Assembly (NCBI GenBank): GCA_002069765.1
Contig: MWBZ01000018.1
Coordinates: forward strand, 1 to 63,745
Reading direction: 5' to 3'
Origin: a bacterium ADurb.Bin243
GTDB taxonomy: Bacteria > Muiribacteriota > UBA9980
Length of the DNA stretch: 63,745 nucleotides
Below, piece after piece: positions 51,764 through 60,863 of the stretch. Under the pieces are notes generated by a model, which was not told the origin of the DNA, searched no databases, and worked only from the letters and a program-made list of their open reading frames with translations. The position numbers and the translations under genes were made by a program. The first letter of the stretch is position 1. The number at the start of each line of letters is the position of its first letter.

Positions 51764-53116
51764 ATGCAGGCCATTGATTATATTAAAAACGGGATTCCCG
51801 TGCTTTTCGAAGCTGACTGCTGCGTATGCGGCGGCGGCACGGCGGGCGTTCCGGCGGCTGTAACGGCTGCCAGGGGCGGTTCCAGCACTATCATAATAGA
51901 AAAAGGAATCGTAATGGGCGGATCGCAGACGCGTGCGCTGGTGGTTCCGCTTATGCCTACCTTCGTAGAAGGCAGCGATACGCCCGTCATCGCCGAGATT
52001 AAAAAGAGGATGCTCGACGAGGGCATAGATATGAGCGATAAAGTGACGGCTTTCGGCTGGTTCAATCCTGAAAAGCTCGCCTATATTTATGATACGATGC
52101 TTCAGGAGGCGGGCGTGAAAATATTATATAACGCCGATCTGATCGACGCCGTCGTGATAGATAAAAAGATAAAATACGTTATATTAAACACCATAGAAGG
52201 CCTGATAGCGGTTAAAGCGGGCGCGTTTATCGATTGCACCGGCGACGCGGTGCTGTCGAGGGCCGCGGGTGTAAAAACCGAAAAAGGCTATGAAAAAACG
52301 GGCAATAACCAGCCGATGAGTTTCCGTTTTGAAATGGGCGGAATCGATTTTGAAAAACTTTATGAATACACGCGAAGTCTGAACGACAATTGGTGCGCCA
52401 CCAGGCCGCCTTATTTCGAAATCGCGCTGGCGCGTAACAGGGATATAAAATATGCGCTGGAGCCCGTTTTTGTGGCCGGCTACGAAAGAGGGGAGCTGAC
52501 GCTGGAAGATATAGAGTATTTTCAAGCGTTTACCATTACCGGAAAACCCGGCTGCATGTCGATGAACTGTCCCGAGATACCGGTAAAATTCAAAGCGACC
52601 GGGGCCGAAGATTTAAGCGCCGCCATAGTATATGCGAGAAGTATGATATACAGGATCTCCAAATTTTTAATCAAAAATATACCCGGGTTCGAAAAATCAT
52701 ATCTGAGCAGGGAAGCTTCGATGATAGGCGCGCGCGAATCATTCAGGATAATCGGAAAATACAGGATGACGGAAAAAGATTATTACGCTAGAAGCAAGTT
52801 CGACGACGCGGTCGCTAAGACGGCATGGTATATCGACGCCCACGGCGAAAAAGTAGGCGATTACCTCGCGAAAGGCGAATATTATGAGATTCCGTACAGA
52901 GCTCTGGTTACGGATGCAATAGACAACCTGATAGTCGCCGGCAGATGCATTTCCGCTTCTTTCATTCTGCAGGCTTCGATGAGGATACAGCCGACGTGCA
53001 TGACGCTCGGCGAAACGGCTGGCGCGGCGGCGGCATATTCAAAAAAGACCGGCATAGAAGTCAATGAGATCGAGTGGGAAAAAGCTGATAACGACATTAA
53101 ACCGTATAAAAAGTGA
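51764..53116 (+). CDS. FAD-dependent oxidoreductase
   Basis: 450 residues from ATG 51764 with CAGGAG upstream; an in-frame ATG at 51689 would begin inside the R1 tail. The dinucleotide fold is CCVCGGGTAGVPAAVTAARG followed by STIIIEKG. FIDCTGDAVLSRAAGV and the closing ILQASMRIQPTCMTLGETAG are hallmarks of a flavoprotein family (FAD_oxidored type) common in anaerobes and often linked to sugar or polysaccharide use. The substrate is unknown. It is followed after 30 bases by a ROK sugar kinase, which supports a carbohydrate role. Confidence 0.85.
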   Translation: MQAIDYIKNGIPVLFEADCCVCGGGTAGVPAAVTAARGGSSTIIIEKGIVMGGSQTRALVVPLMPTFVEGSDTPVIAEIKKRMLDEGIDMSDKVTAFGWFNPEKLAYIYDTMLQEAGVKILYNADLIDAVVIDKKIKYVILNTIEGLIAVKAGAFIDCTGDAVLSRAAGVKTEKGYEKTGNNQPMSFRFEMGGIDFEKLYEYTRSLNDNWCATRPPYFEIALARNRDIKYALEPVFVAGYERGELTLEDIEYFQAFTITGKPGCMSMNCPEIPVKFKATGAEDLSAAIVYARSMIYRISKFLIKNIPGFEKSYLSREASMIGARESFRIIGKYRMTEKDYYARSKFDDAVAKTAWYIDAHGEKVGDYLAKGEYYEIPYRALVTDAIDNLIVAGRCISASFILQASMRIQPTCMTLGETAGAAAAYSKKTGIEVNEIEWEKADNDIKPYKK

Positions 53117-53146
53117 AAAAATCCGGCGAAAGCCCGGGAGAAGAAG

Positions 53147-54025
53147 ATGAAAAAATTTGCGGCTCTGGATATAGGCGGCACATTTATAAAATATGGGATC
53201 GTCAACGAAAAAGGCGAAGCGGTCGAAAGGCGTGAAACGCCCACGGAAGCTTTTAAAGGCGCCGGATTTTTAATGGAGAAGATTTGCGGCATAATCGAGT
53301 CGCTTAAAGTGCGGAACGCCGAAATAGCCGGCATAGGAATAAGCACGGCCGGAATCGTAGATAGCGGCCGCGGAACGATAATTTACGCCAACGATAATTT
53401 TCCCGGCTATGCCGGCCTTAACATAAAAGAAACGCTGGAAAATAAATTCAAACTGCCGGCTCTGGTGAATAACGACGTCAACTCGGCGGCGCTTGCGGAA
53501 ATGTGGGTAGGGGTGGCCAGGGGCAGAAAAACGTTTTTCTGCATGACCGTCGGCACCGGCATCGGCGGCGCGATAGTTATAGACGGAAGGCTTTTCAGGG
53601 GAGCGAACTTTATGGCGGCGGAGGTCGGATATTTCAATAAGCAGGGCATGGGCGAATATTACGAGAACCGCGCTTCCGTTTCGGCGCTTATCGCAAGGGC
53701 AAAAAAAGAATGCGGAGCCGATGAAAATATCGACGGCATTGGTATTTTTAAAAATATAAACGCCGGAGTAAAGGCTTATAACGATATTTTTGAAAGCTGG
53801 ATAGAGGAGCTTTGCCGTGGCATTGCCAACGTAATATGCATGTTCGATCCCGGATTGATCATAATAGGCGGCGGAGTGTCCAGGCAAAAAATATTTATCG
53901 ACGCCGTGAGGGCTAAATTAACGGGCCTGCTGCCAGGCGTATTTACGGACGGCACATCGATATGCGCCGCCGGCTGCGGCAACGACGCGGGCATGATAGG
54001 CTCGGTTTATGAATTGCAGAGGTAA
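53147..54025 (+). CDS. ROK-family sugar kinase without the usual zinc motif
   Basis: 292 residues. ATP loop ALDIGGTFIKYGIV at the N-terminus, GIGISTAGIVD, catalytic Asp in NNDVNSAALAE, phosphate loop TVGTGIGGAIVIDG and adenosine part MFDPGLIIIGGGVS. The zinc-binding CxCGxxGC present in most ROK kinases is absent; the sequence there reads EVGYFNKQGMGEYYENRAS. Some ROK kinases, including certain N-acetylmannosamine kinases, lack this motif, which would fit with nanE in the same window. Glucokinase or other sugar kinase activity is equally possible. GAGAAGAAG precedes the ATG. Confidence 0.85.
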   Translation: MKKFAALDIGGTFIKYGIVNEKGEAVERRETPTEAFKGAGFLMEKICGIIESLKVRNAEIAGIGISTAGIVDSGRGTIIYANDNFPGYAGLNIKETLENKFKLPALVNNDVNSAALAEMWVGVARGRKTFFCMTVGTGIGGAIVIDGRLFRGANFMAAEVGYFNKQGMGEYYENRASVSALIARAKKECGADENIDGIGIFKNINAGVKAYNDIFESWIEELCRGIANVICMFDPGLIIIGGGVSRQKIFIDAVRAKLTGLLPGVFTDGTSICAAGCGNDAGMIGSVYELQR

Positions 54026-54070
54026 AGAAACTTAAACTGTTTAAAACAGCGGCTTGAAACGGAGGTTATT

Positions 54071-55408
54071 ATGCTGAATAAGAAATCTGTGAATATTCGA
54101 ATTACGATTCCGAAATTGCTGCCGTTAATAATTGCCGGGTTGATTCTTGTTTTCACATGCGGTGAAGCTCTGGCCGGGCGTTGTTCGAGCTGCGGAAAGA
54201 TAATTGACGATTCTTCCGTTTTTTGCATGTACTGCGGCGTCAAAGTGAGCGAAAAAAGCGTTTCATTGTTCGATATTAAAAAGGCCAGGCGTGGCGGCGA
54301 GCTTATAAACGCGGCGGCCCGTGGCGATCTTCGCGGCATAAAATCGCTCGTCGATTCGGGCGTGGATATGGAAATCCGCGATTTCAAAGGCGATACGGCG
54401 CTGGCGAAGGCCGCCGAAAAAGGCGACCTGGACGTGATAAAATATTTATGTGAAAAAGGCGCCATGGTAGATAGCCTTAACGGCAGAAACCAGACGCCGC
54501 TAATGAGCGCTTGCGAACGCGGAAACTATAAGGCGGCCGAATACCTTATAAGCCGGGGAGCCAATATGGATCAGGCCGCGCTGGGAAATTCGGGAGAAAG
54601 AACGCCGCTCATGCAGGCCGCTTATAACGGGCATTCGGATATCGTTAAATTGCTTTTAGAAAAAGGCGCGAAACCCGATTACGTCAATATTAAAGGTGAA
54701 ACCGCGCTGAGCCTGGCCCGCGCGAAATTTAACATGAAAGCGGCGGCGCTCATAGAAGATAGTTTGAAAAGCCTTGAAGCTAAAAGCGATAAAACCATAA
54801 ATACCGATTCGATAAACAGCGTTTATGAAAAAGGCGGCGCGATATATCTTTCTTATTCTAACGGCGAATCCGAAAAAATAACGGAAGCTGAAAATTTTAA
54901 ATATCCGGCATTGTCGCCGGATAAAAGATATCTGTGCTTCGTGCGAACTTTTCCGCAGGTTACGATTGGAATGGATTGCGGCGATATCGAAGTCGGCGAT
55001 ATTTATATGATCGATCTCGCCGGAACCGCCAAGCCGTATATGGTATTAAAAGGTTCGCGGGAGCATCTTAAAAATGTTTATGAAATAAACGCCGGAATCA
55101 ACTCGCTTCAATTTTCTTCGGACGGCATGAAAATATATTTTATGTGCGCCTCGCTTTTGTCCAATAGCGCTATCAAAGTAATTGATCTGAGATCGAAAGA
55201 AGTCAAGTTTTTAACCGGCGGCAAAAGTCTGAAGGTCATCTATCAAGAAAAATATAAAGACCATTTCATATCTTTACAGCGTAAATATACCGGCGCGAAT
55301 TATCCGCGCGATGTATATTGTCTGATGAACCCTTTCGGAGAGGAAATAAGGGAGATCAGCTCCGATCCGGCGGACGTTGAAAAGGAATTTTTCAGCCCGG
55401 GCGATTGA
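54071..55408 (+). CDS. exported zinc-ribbon / ankyrin / propeller-like protein
   Basis: 445 residues. A signal peptide (LLPLIIAGLILVFTCGEALA, cleavage near Gly37) is followed at once by a zinc ribbon, CSSCG ... CMYCG (about 38-56). Ankyrin repeats run from about 75 to 230 (FKGDTALAKAAEKGDLDVIK, ERTPLMQAAYNGHSDIVKLL). The C-terminal ~190 residues show TolB/WD-like blade patterns (YPALSPDKRYLCFVR, INSLQFSSDGMKIYFMC). If the signal is cleaved, the zinc ribbon and ankyrins act outside the membrane, which is unusual; alternatively it is an uncleaved anchor. The domain set echoes the locus ending at 49474, but it is separated from it by five kilobases. Confidence 0.78.
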   Translation: MLNKKSVNIRITIPKLLPLIIAGLILVFTCGEALAGRCSSCGKIIDDSSVFCMYCGVKVSEKSVSLFDIKKARRGGELINAAARGDLRGIKSLVDSGVDMEIRDFKGDTALAKAAEKGDLDVIKYLCEKGAMVDSLNGRNQTPLMSACERGNYKAAEYLISRGANMDQAALGNSGERTPLMQAAYNGHSDIVKLLLEKGAKPDYVNIKGETALSLARAKFNMKAAALIEDSLKSLEAKSDKTINTDSINSVYEKGGAIYLSYSNGESEKITEAENFKYPALSPDKRYLCFVRTFPQVTIGMDCGDIEVGDIYMIDLAGTAKPYMVLKGSREHLKNVYEINAGINSLQFSSDGMKIYFMCASLLSNSAIKVIDLRSKEVKFLTGGKSLKVIYQEKYKDHFISLQRKYTGANYPRDVYCLMNPFGEEIREISSDPADVEKEFFSPGD

Positions 55409-55561
55409 AGAAGCCACTATAAATACCGGGAACAAACGGCCGCATTTTTAAGTATATCGCTTATGTAAATTTTAAAATCATGATTCGGATTTGTGTTCGA
55501 ATCTTTTTCTTGTTTTTGATATTTAATTATTATCAAATATAAAAGCGAAGGCGGAATTAAA

Positions 55562-57499
55562 ATGAAAGTTAAATCAAAATGGGCTATTTTTCTTTTAATT
55601 TGCTCGGCTATGGTTATTTTCATGACAGGCGGAGCCCGGGCTGGAATAAACGAAGTTAAAGAAGCTTTTGTAAAAGGCGGCTCGAGCGATGCTGACGGCG
55701 CGGCGGCCGGACCCGAAGACTTATCCCGGCGGGGCGCCGCCGGTTCGGCGGTTTCAAGACCGGACGATAAAGTTTTCGGCGAAAAATTAAAAAAACTGCT
55801 CGAAGAAATAAAACAGGAAAGGCCTGACATAGACAGCATTCCTGTTGCGATTGTAAAAAGCACCGATGAATCGGCTATAGAAAATAAAACAATTGAATTT
55901 GCTCGTATAAAGAAAAACCATATTTTCGCGGCTATGTTTAAAAAAGCGCACAATGAATTTACCGCCGGTAATTTTGAAAATTCATTCGATATTTTCGGCG
56001 AAATATTCGCCGAATTCAACGAAAACTCGAAAGCCCTGTATTTTATGACTTTATGCCGTCAGGCACAGGGCAATATCGCCGATGCGGTTGAACTTGCCGG
56101 TGAACTTCTTGCTATCTTAAAAGAAAGAAACGCCAATCAGAAACTCAGGCAGGAACTGGATACCGTGCTGGAAAACTTTTCGGACGCTTCGCGGCCGGAA
56201 CTTACCCCCGAACAGAAAAAAGCATTGAACGAAAAAATAGACGCAATAAATGATAAAATCAAATCTTTATATCCGGCAATTGCAAATATTCCTGAAAATA
56301 CAGGCAAGCCTGAAGAAGAAAAAAACGAGCTTATCGATAAATTAAACCGCGCCGACCGTTCTTTATACCGAGTCAGGCTTGAAATGCTGAACGCCGCGCT
56401 GGAACTTTACAAAAAAGGTCAGTACGAAAAGGCATATGAAGCGTTTGAAAAAGTTCATCAGCTTTATCCGGCTAATCTGCGCGCGCTTTATTATATGGCG
56501 CTCAGCTCTAAAAAACTTGGAAAGCCTGATGAATCGGCTAAAATGCTTGCGAAAATATTTTCGATAATTGAAAACAGACGCGACATAAAGGCCGCAGCGT
56601 CAGACATAAAAGATGAAATCGAATCGGAAGAAAATAAAGGAAATGATGAAAATAAAAATAAAAACGACGACGGCAACGATGACGAAAACGACGCTATAAT
56701 AGCCGGCGGCGATACTATTAAAGTTATCACTTATAACATAGCCAAAGGCCAGGGCCGCGCCAACAACGGTGCTATATTTGTCGGAATGAAATTTTTAGAC
56801 GAAGTTGCCCGCCTTTTGAAAAAAGAAAACGCCGACCTTATAGGAATGCAGGAAGTAGATAACAACCGCTTCACCACAAAAGGCGTTAATCAGGCTGATT
56901 ATATTGCCGAAAAACTCGATATGTTCCACTTCTGGCACGAAGCTTCGGCCAGGGGCCCTAAAGAAAATATAAACGAACACGGCAACGCCGTTCTTTCAAA
57001 ATATAAACTTGACAATAAAGAATATTTTGAGTTTAAAACGCACGGCGATCCGTCAGCTCGCGCCGCAATAAGCGAAACGCGTGGCCTTTCATGCGCCCGG
57101 CTCGAAATAGGCGGGGTTAAAGTTTATTTTATTTCAACGCACTTCGGATTCCCCGAACATGCGCGCATCGGCCAGGCGAAAGAGCTTGTCGAATATATCA
57201 AAAAACTCGACGGACCCGTCATACTGACCGGCGACTTCAATACGAGGTATTCTGAAAAAAGCAAGAGTTACCGCATAATTAATTCCGTACTGGATAACAC
57301 TTACGACAAAGCTAAAGTAAAAGGGCCTACGGCAAAAGGCGGCCGCGGCCCCGCGCCCCCTAAAACTTTCATAGATTTCGTATTCGTCACTCCGGGGTAT
57401 TTTTCTTGCGAAAGCATTTGCAGGGGCGGAAACGAATACGATGCGGCGTCCGACCATAAACCGGTAATAACCGTTTTGAAATTAAAAAAGAAAAATTAA
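55562..57499 (+). CDS. exported TPR / endonuclease-exonuclease-phosphatase fold protein
   Basis: 645 residues. Signal peptide at 1-27 (LLICSAMVIFMTGGARAG). Two TPR-like pairs are visible, near 120-165 (AHNEFTAGNFENSFDIFGEI) and 285-335 (ALELYKKGQYEKAYEAFEKV), the first followed by helices. A charged low-complexity linker (Glu, Asn, Lys, Asp; about 355-380) leads to an EEP domain at about 385-640: VITYNIAKGQG, LIGMQEVDNN, HGNAVLSKYKL, VILTGDFNTRY and the closing SDHKPVITV, all catalytic motifs present. EEP enzymes cut nucleic acids or phosphoinositide and sphingolipid esters; the exported setting favours a lipid or extracellular DNA substrate. I have not seen this combination described. Confidence 0.85.
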   Translation: MKVKSKWAIFLLICSAMVIFMTGGARAGINEVKEAFVKGGSSDADGAAAGPEDLSRRGAAGSAVSRPDDKVFGEKLKKLLEEIKQERPDIDSIPVAIVKSTDESAIENKTIEFARIKKNHIFAAMFKKAHNEFTAGNFENSFDIFGEIFAEFNENSKALYFMTLCRQAQGNIADAVELAGELLAILKERNANQKLRQELDTVLENFSDASRPELTPEQKKALNEKIDAINDKIKSLYPAIANIPENTGKPEEEKNELIDKLNRADRSLYRVRLEMLNAALELYKKGQYEKAYEAFEKVHQLYPANLRALYYMALSSKKLGKPDESAKMLAKIFSIIENRRDIKAAASDIKDEIESEENKGNDENKNKNDDGNDDENDAIIAGGDTIKVITYNIAKGQGRANNGAIFVGMKFLDEVARLLKKENADLIGMQEVDNNRFTTKGVNQADYIAEKLDMFHFWHEASARGPKENINEHGNAVLSKYKLDNKEYFEFKTHGDPSARAAISETRGLSCARLEIGGVKVYFISTHFGFPEHARIGQAKELVEYIKKLDGPVILTGDFNTRYSEKSKSYRIINSVLDNTYDKAKVKGPTAKGGRGPAPPKTFIDFVFVTPGYFSCESICRGGNEYDAASDHKPVITVLKLKKKN

Positions 57500-57617
57500 A
57501 AATTTAATAAAACATTAAATTTTAAAAATTTAAAAATAAAATAAAATTTTTGGAACAAAAACAATTTTTAAGAGTATAACCAATAAAAAATTCGAACCCC
57601 CAAAGGAGGAAGTTTAA

Positions 57618-58466
57618 ATGAAGTTTAACAGATTCGCGGTTATCACTCTTGTTGTTTTTATGTTTTTGTTTTCTTTTAATTCAGCTTTCGCAAGTGACGA
57701 GTCGGAACAGTTTTTAAAAGCTCAGGCCCTTCATGGCCTTGGCGCGGTCAACGACGACGAGCCTTTCGCTTCGGCTAAAAGTGAAGAAGATATGACAGGT
57801 TCGGCCGTTGAAGTCCCTACGGGCTCGGCTTTACTTAACGGCGAAACCGAAGTTTCGGCTTCCGTCAGAAATGAAGACGGCCAAAAATTATATTATTGCG
57901 TAATCCCTAAAAAACATGTTACCAACCTCGAAGCTTTCTGCAATAAATACGGCGCTCCCGTTCAGGTTTACCGTTCATTTAAACAGCTCCTCGTTTTAAA
58001 CAGGGTTGGCTGCGTGGTTACGGTTAACTCAAAAGATAAATATTTCATATCAAAACTTCGCAAGAATTACAACGCTAAACTCATGAAAGACGTTTCTTTA
58101 CGCGTTAAAATACATGTCCACTCGATACCTTACGGCGTTAATATCAAAAAAGAAGACTTCATGACCGGCGATTTCGGCGGATGCGACGCGGCCCTTCAGA
58201 TGATGATCAAAAACGTTTACGGCCACAATTCTTCTATGTTCAAAGGCATAGCTAAAAACTTCCCCGGCCTTATGGACAAAGTTACCGTTAAAGCTAAAGA
58301 CCACTGGCTGTTCGGCAAAAACAAAAAAATATTGTTCAACCCCGACGTAACTATAGAAGTTCTCGCTCTCAATATGAACGGCAAAAATAAAAACGTAACG
58401 CTCTTCCACGAAAAATACAACTTCAAAACTATAAAACACGCCGCTAACTATAACTGGAACAAATAA
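57618..58466 (+). CDS. secreted protein of unknown family, probably abundant
   Basis: 282 residues. Sec signal peptide 1-26 (VVFMFLFSFNSAFAS). A Ser/Glu/Gly-rich segment (to about 85) precedes a compact domain with YYCVIPKKHVTNLEAFCNKY and four Cys (about 93, 107, 135 and 192). The C-terminal half is basic (VHSIPYGVNIKKEDF, KNKKILFNPDVTIEVLALNM). I recognise no family. AAAGGAGGAAG is a near-perfect ribosome-binding site, codon choice looks more uniform than in neighbouring genes, and a strong terminator follows. Together these suggest a single-gene transcript with high expression. Confidence 0.75.
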   Translation: MKFNRFAVITLVVFMFLFSFNSAFASDESEQFLKAQALHGLGAVNDDEPFASAKSEEDMTGSAVEVPTGSALLNGETEVSASVRNEDGQKLYYCVIPKKHVTNLEAFCNKYGAPVQVYRSFKQLLVLNRVGCVVTVNSKDKYFISKLRKNYNAKLMKDVSLRVKIHVHSIPYGVNIKKEDFMTGDFGGCDAALQMMIKNVYGHNSSMFKGIAKNFPGLMDKVTVKAKDHWLFGKNKKILFNPDVTIEVLALNMNGKNKNVTLFHEKYNFKTIKHAANYNWNK

Positions 58467-58514
58467 TTATCCGGAGTTATAAAGCGATAAACTAATAATT
58501 TAATTATAAATTTT

Positions 58515-58558
58515 AAAAATTCGCGGCCCATAAAACGGGCCGTGAATTTTTTGTTTTT
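58515..58558 (+). terminator. rho-independent terminator
   Basis: AAAAATTCGCGGCCC (58515-58529) pairs with GGGCCGTGAATTTTT (58537-58551; one G-T pair), loop ATAAAAC, followed by TTTTTTGTTTTT overlapping the stem. It ends the secreted-protein gene. Confidence 0.88.
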
Positions 58559-58699
58559 ATATAATCCGGCGTGAAGCTTAATTTTTATTTAGCTATCGTG
58601 AATCGCTCCAAAAATAAAGCGCTTGCTATTAAATTACGTTTTTAGTATAATCCATTAATATTTTATAATTAATTAAAACCTTATAATGATTTTTATCCT

Positions 58700-60478
58700 A
58701 TGAACGCTGAAGCTAACACTTCTTATACCGTAAACCGCGCCCTTAAATTAATGATGCCGCCAACGATATTTTCGGCGCTGGTTCTGGCTTTTCTGGATAT
58801 GGCCGACGTTTTGATCGTTACTAATATTTACGGCACCGACGGCCTGGTAATCGCATCGGTATTCCTGCCGGTGATATATTTTAGCTATGCGCTTTTTAAC
58901 GGCATAGGCTATGGCGGTTCCAATCTTTTCGCTTATTATATAGGGCGGAAAGAACATGACGAAGCCCGGAAAGTTTTTTATTCAGTGGCTTTTGCCGGTT
59001 TTGCGATAGCGCTGATTTTTACGGCGGCCGGCCTGTTTTTTTTCGACTTCATAGCTGATTTATTGCTTGGAATCGAAATAACCTCTAATCCCGGCAACGC
59101 TTCGCTGGTGAACGGAGTGCGCTGCTACGGCGCGTGGATTTTAGCGGGGCTACCCATTACGGCGCTTAAACTGATATTGACGTATTTCGTGCGCGTGGAC
59201 AATAATCCCGGCCTGGCCATGTATGTTCTTATAATACAGGCCGCGATAAATATTTTCTTTGATTTGTTTTTTATGAAAGTTTTAAATACGGGCCCGCAGG
59301 GCGCCGCTATGGCGCTGGGCCTTTCTCAAACAGCCGCTTTCGCGATTTTACTGCTGCATTTCAGAAAGCCGTGCGCGGCTTTTTCATTCGGTTTTTTAGT
59401 TCCGGGCCGGGATCGGCTAGTAAAAATTATGCGCTATAGCGTAAACGCTATCGGCGACAATATATACGATCCTATTGTGATGTTCGTTTTTAACGGCCTT
59501 GTTTTAAGGCAATTCGGCATCGATGAAGCCTCGATTTTTTTCGTCGTGATGTATTGCTACTCTTTTGTAACGGTTTTAGGAGATGGAATGGAAGAGTCGC
59601 TTTCCCCGCTGCAGGGAATTTTTCATGGAGAAAGCGATAAAATGGCCGTAATTATGACCACTTATCGCGGCATATTTATAGGCGTAACGGCCGGCATAAT
59701 TCTCACCGCGTTTCTTCTGGCGTATCCCGGCGCGGTGGCCTGGATGTATGGATTTGAAAATCCCGGCCTTATGGAAAAATGCAGCTTCGCCGTTCGAATG
59801 TTTTCGCTTTCGATTCCTTTCGCCATTCTAAACGGGCTTATGGCAAACGCATACCAGGCCATAGACCGCCCTTTTAACGCTTTTTTCATATCTTTTGCCA
59901 GAGGATTCGCGGTGCTGCTGGCATCTGGATGCTTCGCCTTAATAATCAAAAGCGAATTTTTATTCAGACAGACGTTTATTATAACCGAAATAATCGTTTT
60001 GATTTTATGGATCGCTCTGGCGCTCTGGATGAAAAAAAAGCAAAATAAAGAATCGCTTCTGCTGCTGGATTCGGAGGAGCCGGATTATGCCGGTTATCTA
60101 TACTTAATGCTCGAACCCGGCACTTTGAAACTTTCAGAATATCAAAACACTCTGTCTCAGTTTCTTAATAAACACGGCGTCGAAGAAAAAAAAATTCACT
60201 ACGCCGTACTCGGACTCGAAGAAATAGCTCTTTATGCCGATTGGCGTAAAGGAAATAGTAAATTCAGCTTTATCGACTCACGCACGGCCGTTCAAAAAGA
60301 CGGCAGCGTGAAATTTATAGCTAAATTTGAAGCCGCCGCCGAAGATTTAATGCTAAAAATTAAGGCCGATCGCGAAGCTGACGAAGATTATATAGGAATG
60401 AAGCTGCTTTACAAGATTTCAAGCCGCTTCGAATACACCTGCATTATGGGATTTAACTGCCTGGATATAATTTTTTAG
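58700..60478 (+). CDS. MATE-family transporter with C-terminal anti-sigma/HATPase-like domain
   Basis: 592 residues. About twelve membrane segments fill residues 15-450, in the two-lobed MATE pattern (MMPPTIFSALVLAFLDMADV, YNIYGTDGLV-like loops, PGNASLVNGVRCYGAWILAG). MATE proteins export drugs or metabolites using ion gradients. The final ~130 residues are soluble and resemble an RsbW-type ATPase domain, where IHYAVLGLEEIALYADWRKG would be the N-box helix and MKLLYKISSRFEYTCIMGFN the closing part. Clear glycine-box motifs are missing, so binding is uncertain. The ATG has no clear ribosome-binding site. Similar MATE-ATPase fusions occur in some anaerobes, as I recall. Confidence 0.8.
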   Translation: MNAEANTSYTVNRALKLMMPPTIFSALVLAFLDMADVLIVTNIYGTDGLVIASVFLPVIYFSYALFNGIGYGGSNLFAYYIGRKEHDEARKVFYSVAFAGFAIALIFTAAGLFFFDFIADLLLGIEITSNPGNASLVNGVRCYGAWILAGLPITALKLILTYFVRVDNNPGLAMYVLIIQAAINIFFDLFFMKVLNTGPQGAAMALGLSQTAAFAILLLHFRKPCAAFSFGFLVPGRDRLVKIMRYSVNAIGDNIYDPIVMFVFNGLVLRQFGIDEASIFFVVMYCYSFVTVLGDGMEESLSPLQGIFHGESDKMAVIMTTYRGIFIGVTAGIILTAFLLAYPGAVAWMYGFENPGLMEKCSFAVRMFSLSIPFAILNGLMANAYQAIDRPFNAFFISFARGFAVLLASGCFALIIKSEFLFRQTFIITEIIVLILWIALALWMKKKQNKESLLLLDSEEPDYAGYLYLMLEPGTLKLSEYQNTLSQFLNKHGVEEKKIHYAVLGLEEIALYADWRKGNSKFSFIDSRTAVQKDGSVKFIAKFEAAAEDLMLKIKADREADEDYIGMKLLYKISSRFEYTCIMGFNCLDIIF

Positions 60479-60623
60479 ACTGTTTTAACTTGAATATTTA
60501 AATAAATTAGAATATAATGAGGTCTGGCAAGAGTGAAATTCAGACGGACAGCCGTTTAGAATAAAATTTATCCTTTCTGATCTTAAAACAACCACGCTTG
60601 AGTTTTTGAATGGAGGCCGTTCA

Positions 60624-60863
60624 ATGCAGCGGGTAAAAGTATATAAAGTTATAGCGGTTCCGGAAGTCCCTTTCGACGAATATCTCGAAAAAGAGATTAT
60701 AGCGCGCGGCTGGAAAATAATATCCATAGCGCCTTACACTTTCAAGAAATCGCATCTAAAAATAAAGATAGAGCCGTCTTTAGAAGGTTTGAACGCCAAC
60801 GGCTATTCTTCGTTCGATCTGGCGGTTGAATCATGGGTGATAATATACGATGACGGCGAATAA
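60624..60863 (+). CDS. small conserved-looking protein upstream of nudC
   Basis: 79 residues from ATG 60624, supported by GGAGG at 60612-60616; an in-frame ATG at 60606 lies before that site. Mixed alpha/beta (VKVYKVIAVPEVPFDEYLEK, AVESWVIIYDDGE), no signal or membrane segment, no family recognised. It overlaps nudC by 14 bases, so the two are translated together. Confidence 0.62.
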   Translation: MQRVKVYKVIAVPEVPFDEYLEKEIIARGWKIISIAPYTFKKSHLKIKIEPSLEGLNANGYSSFDLAVESWVIIYDDGE

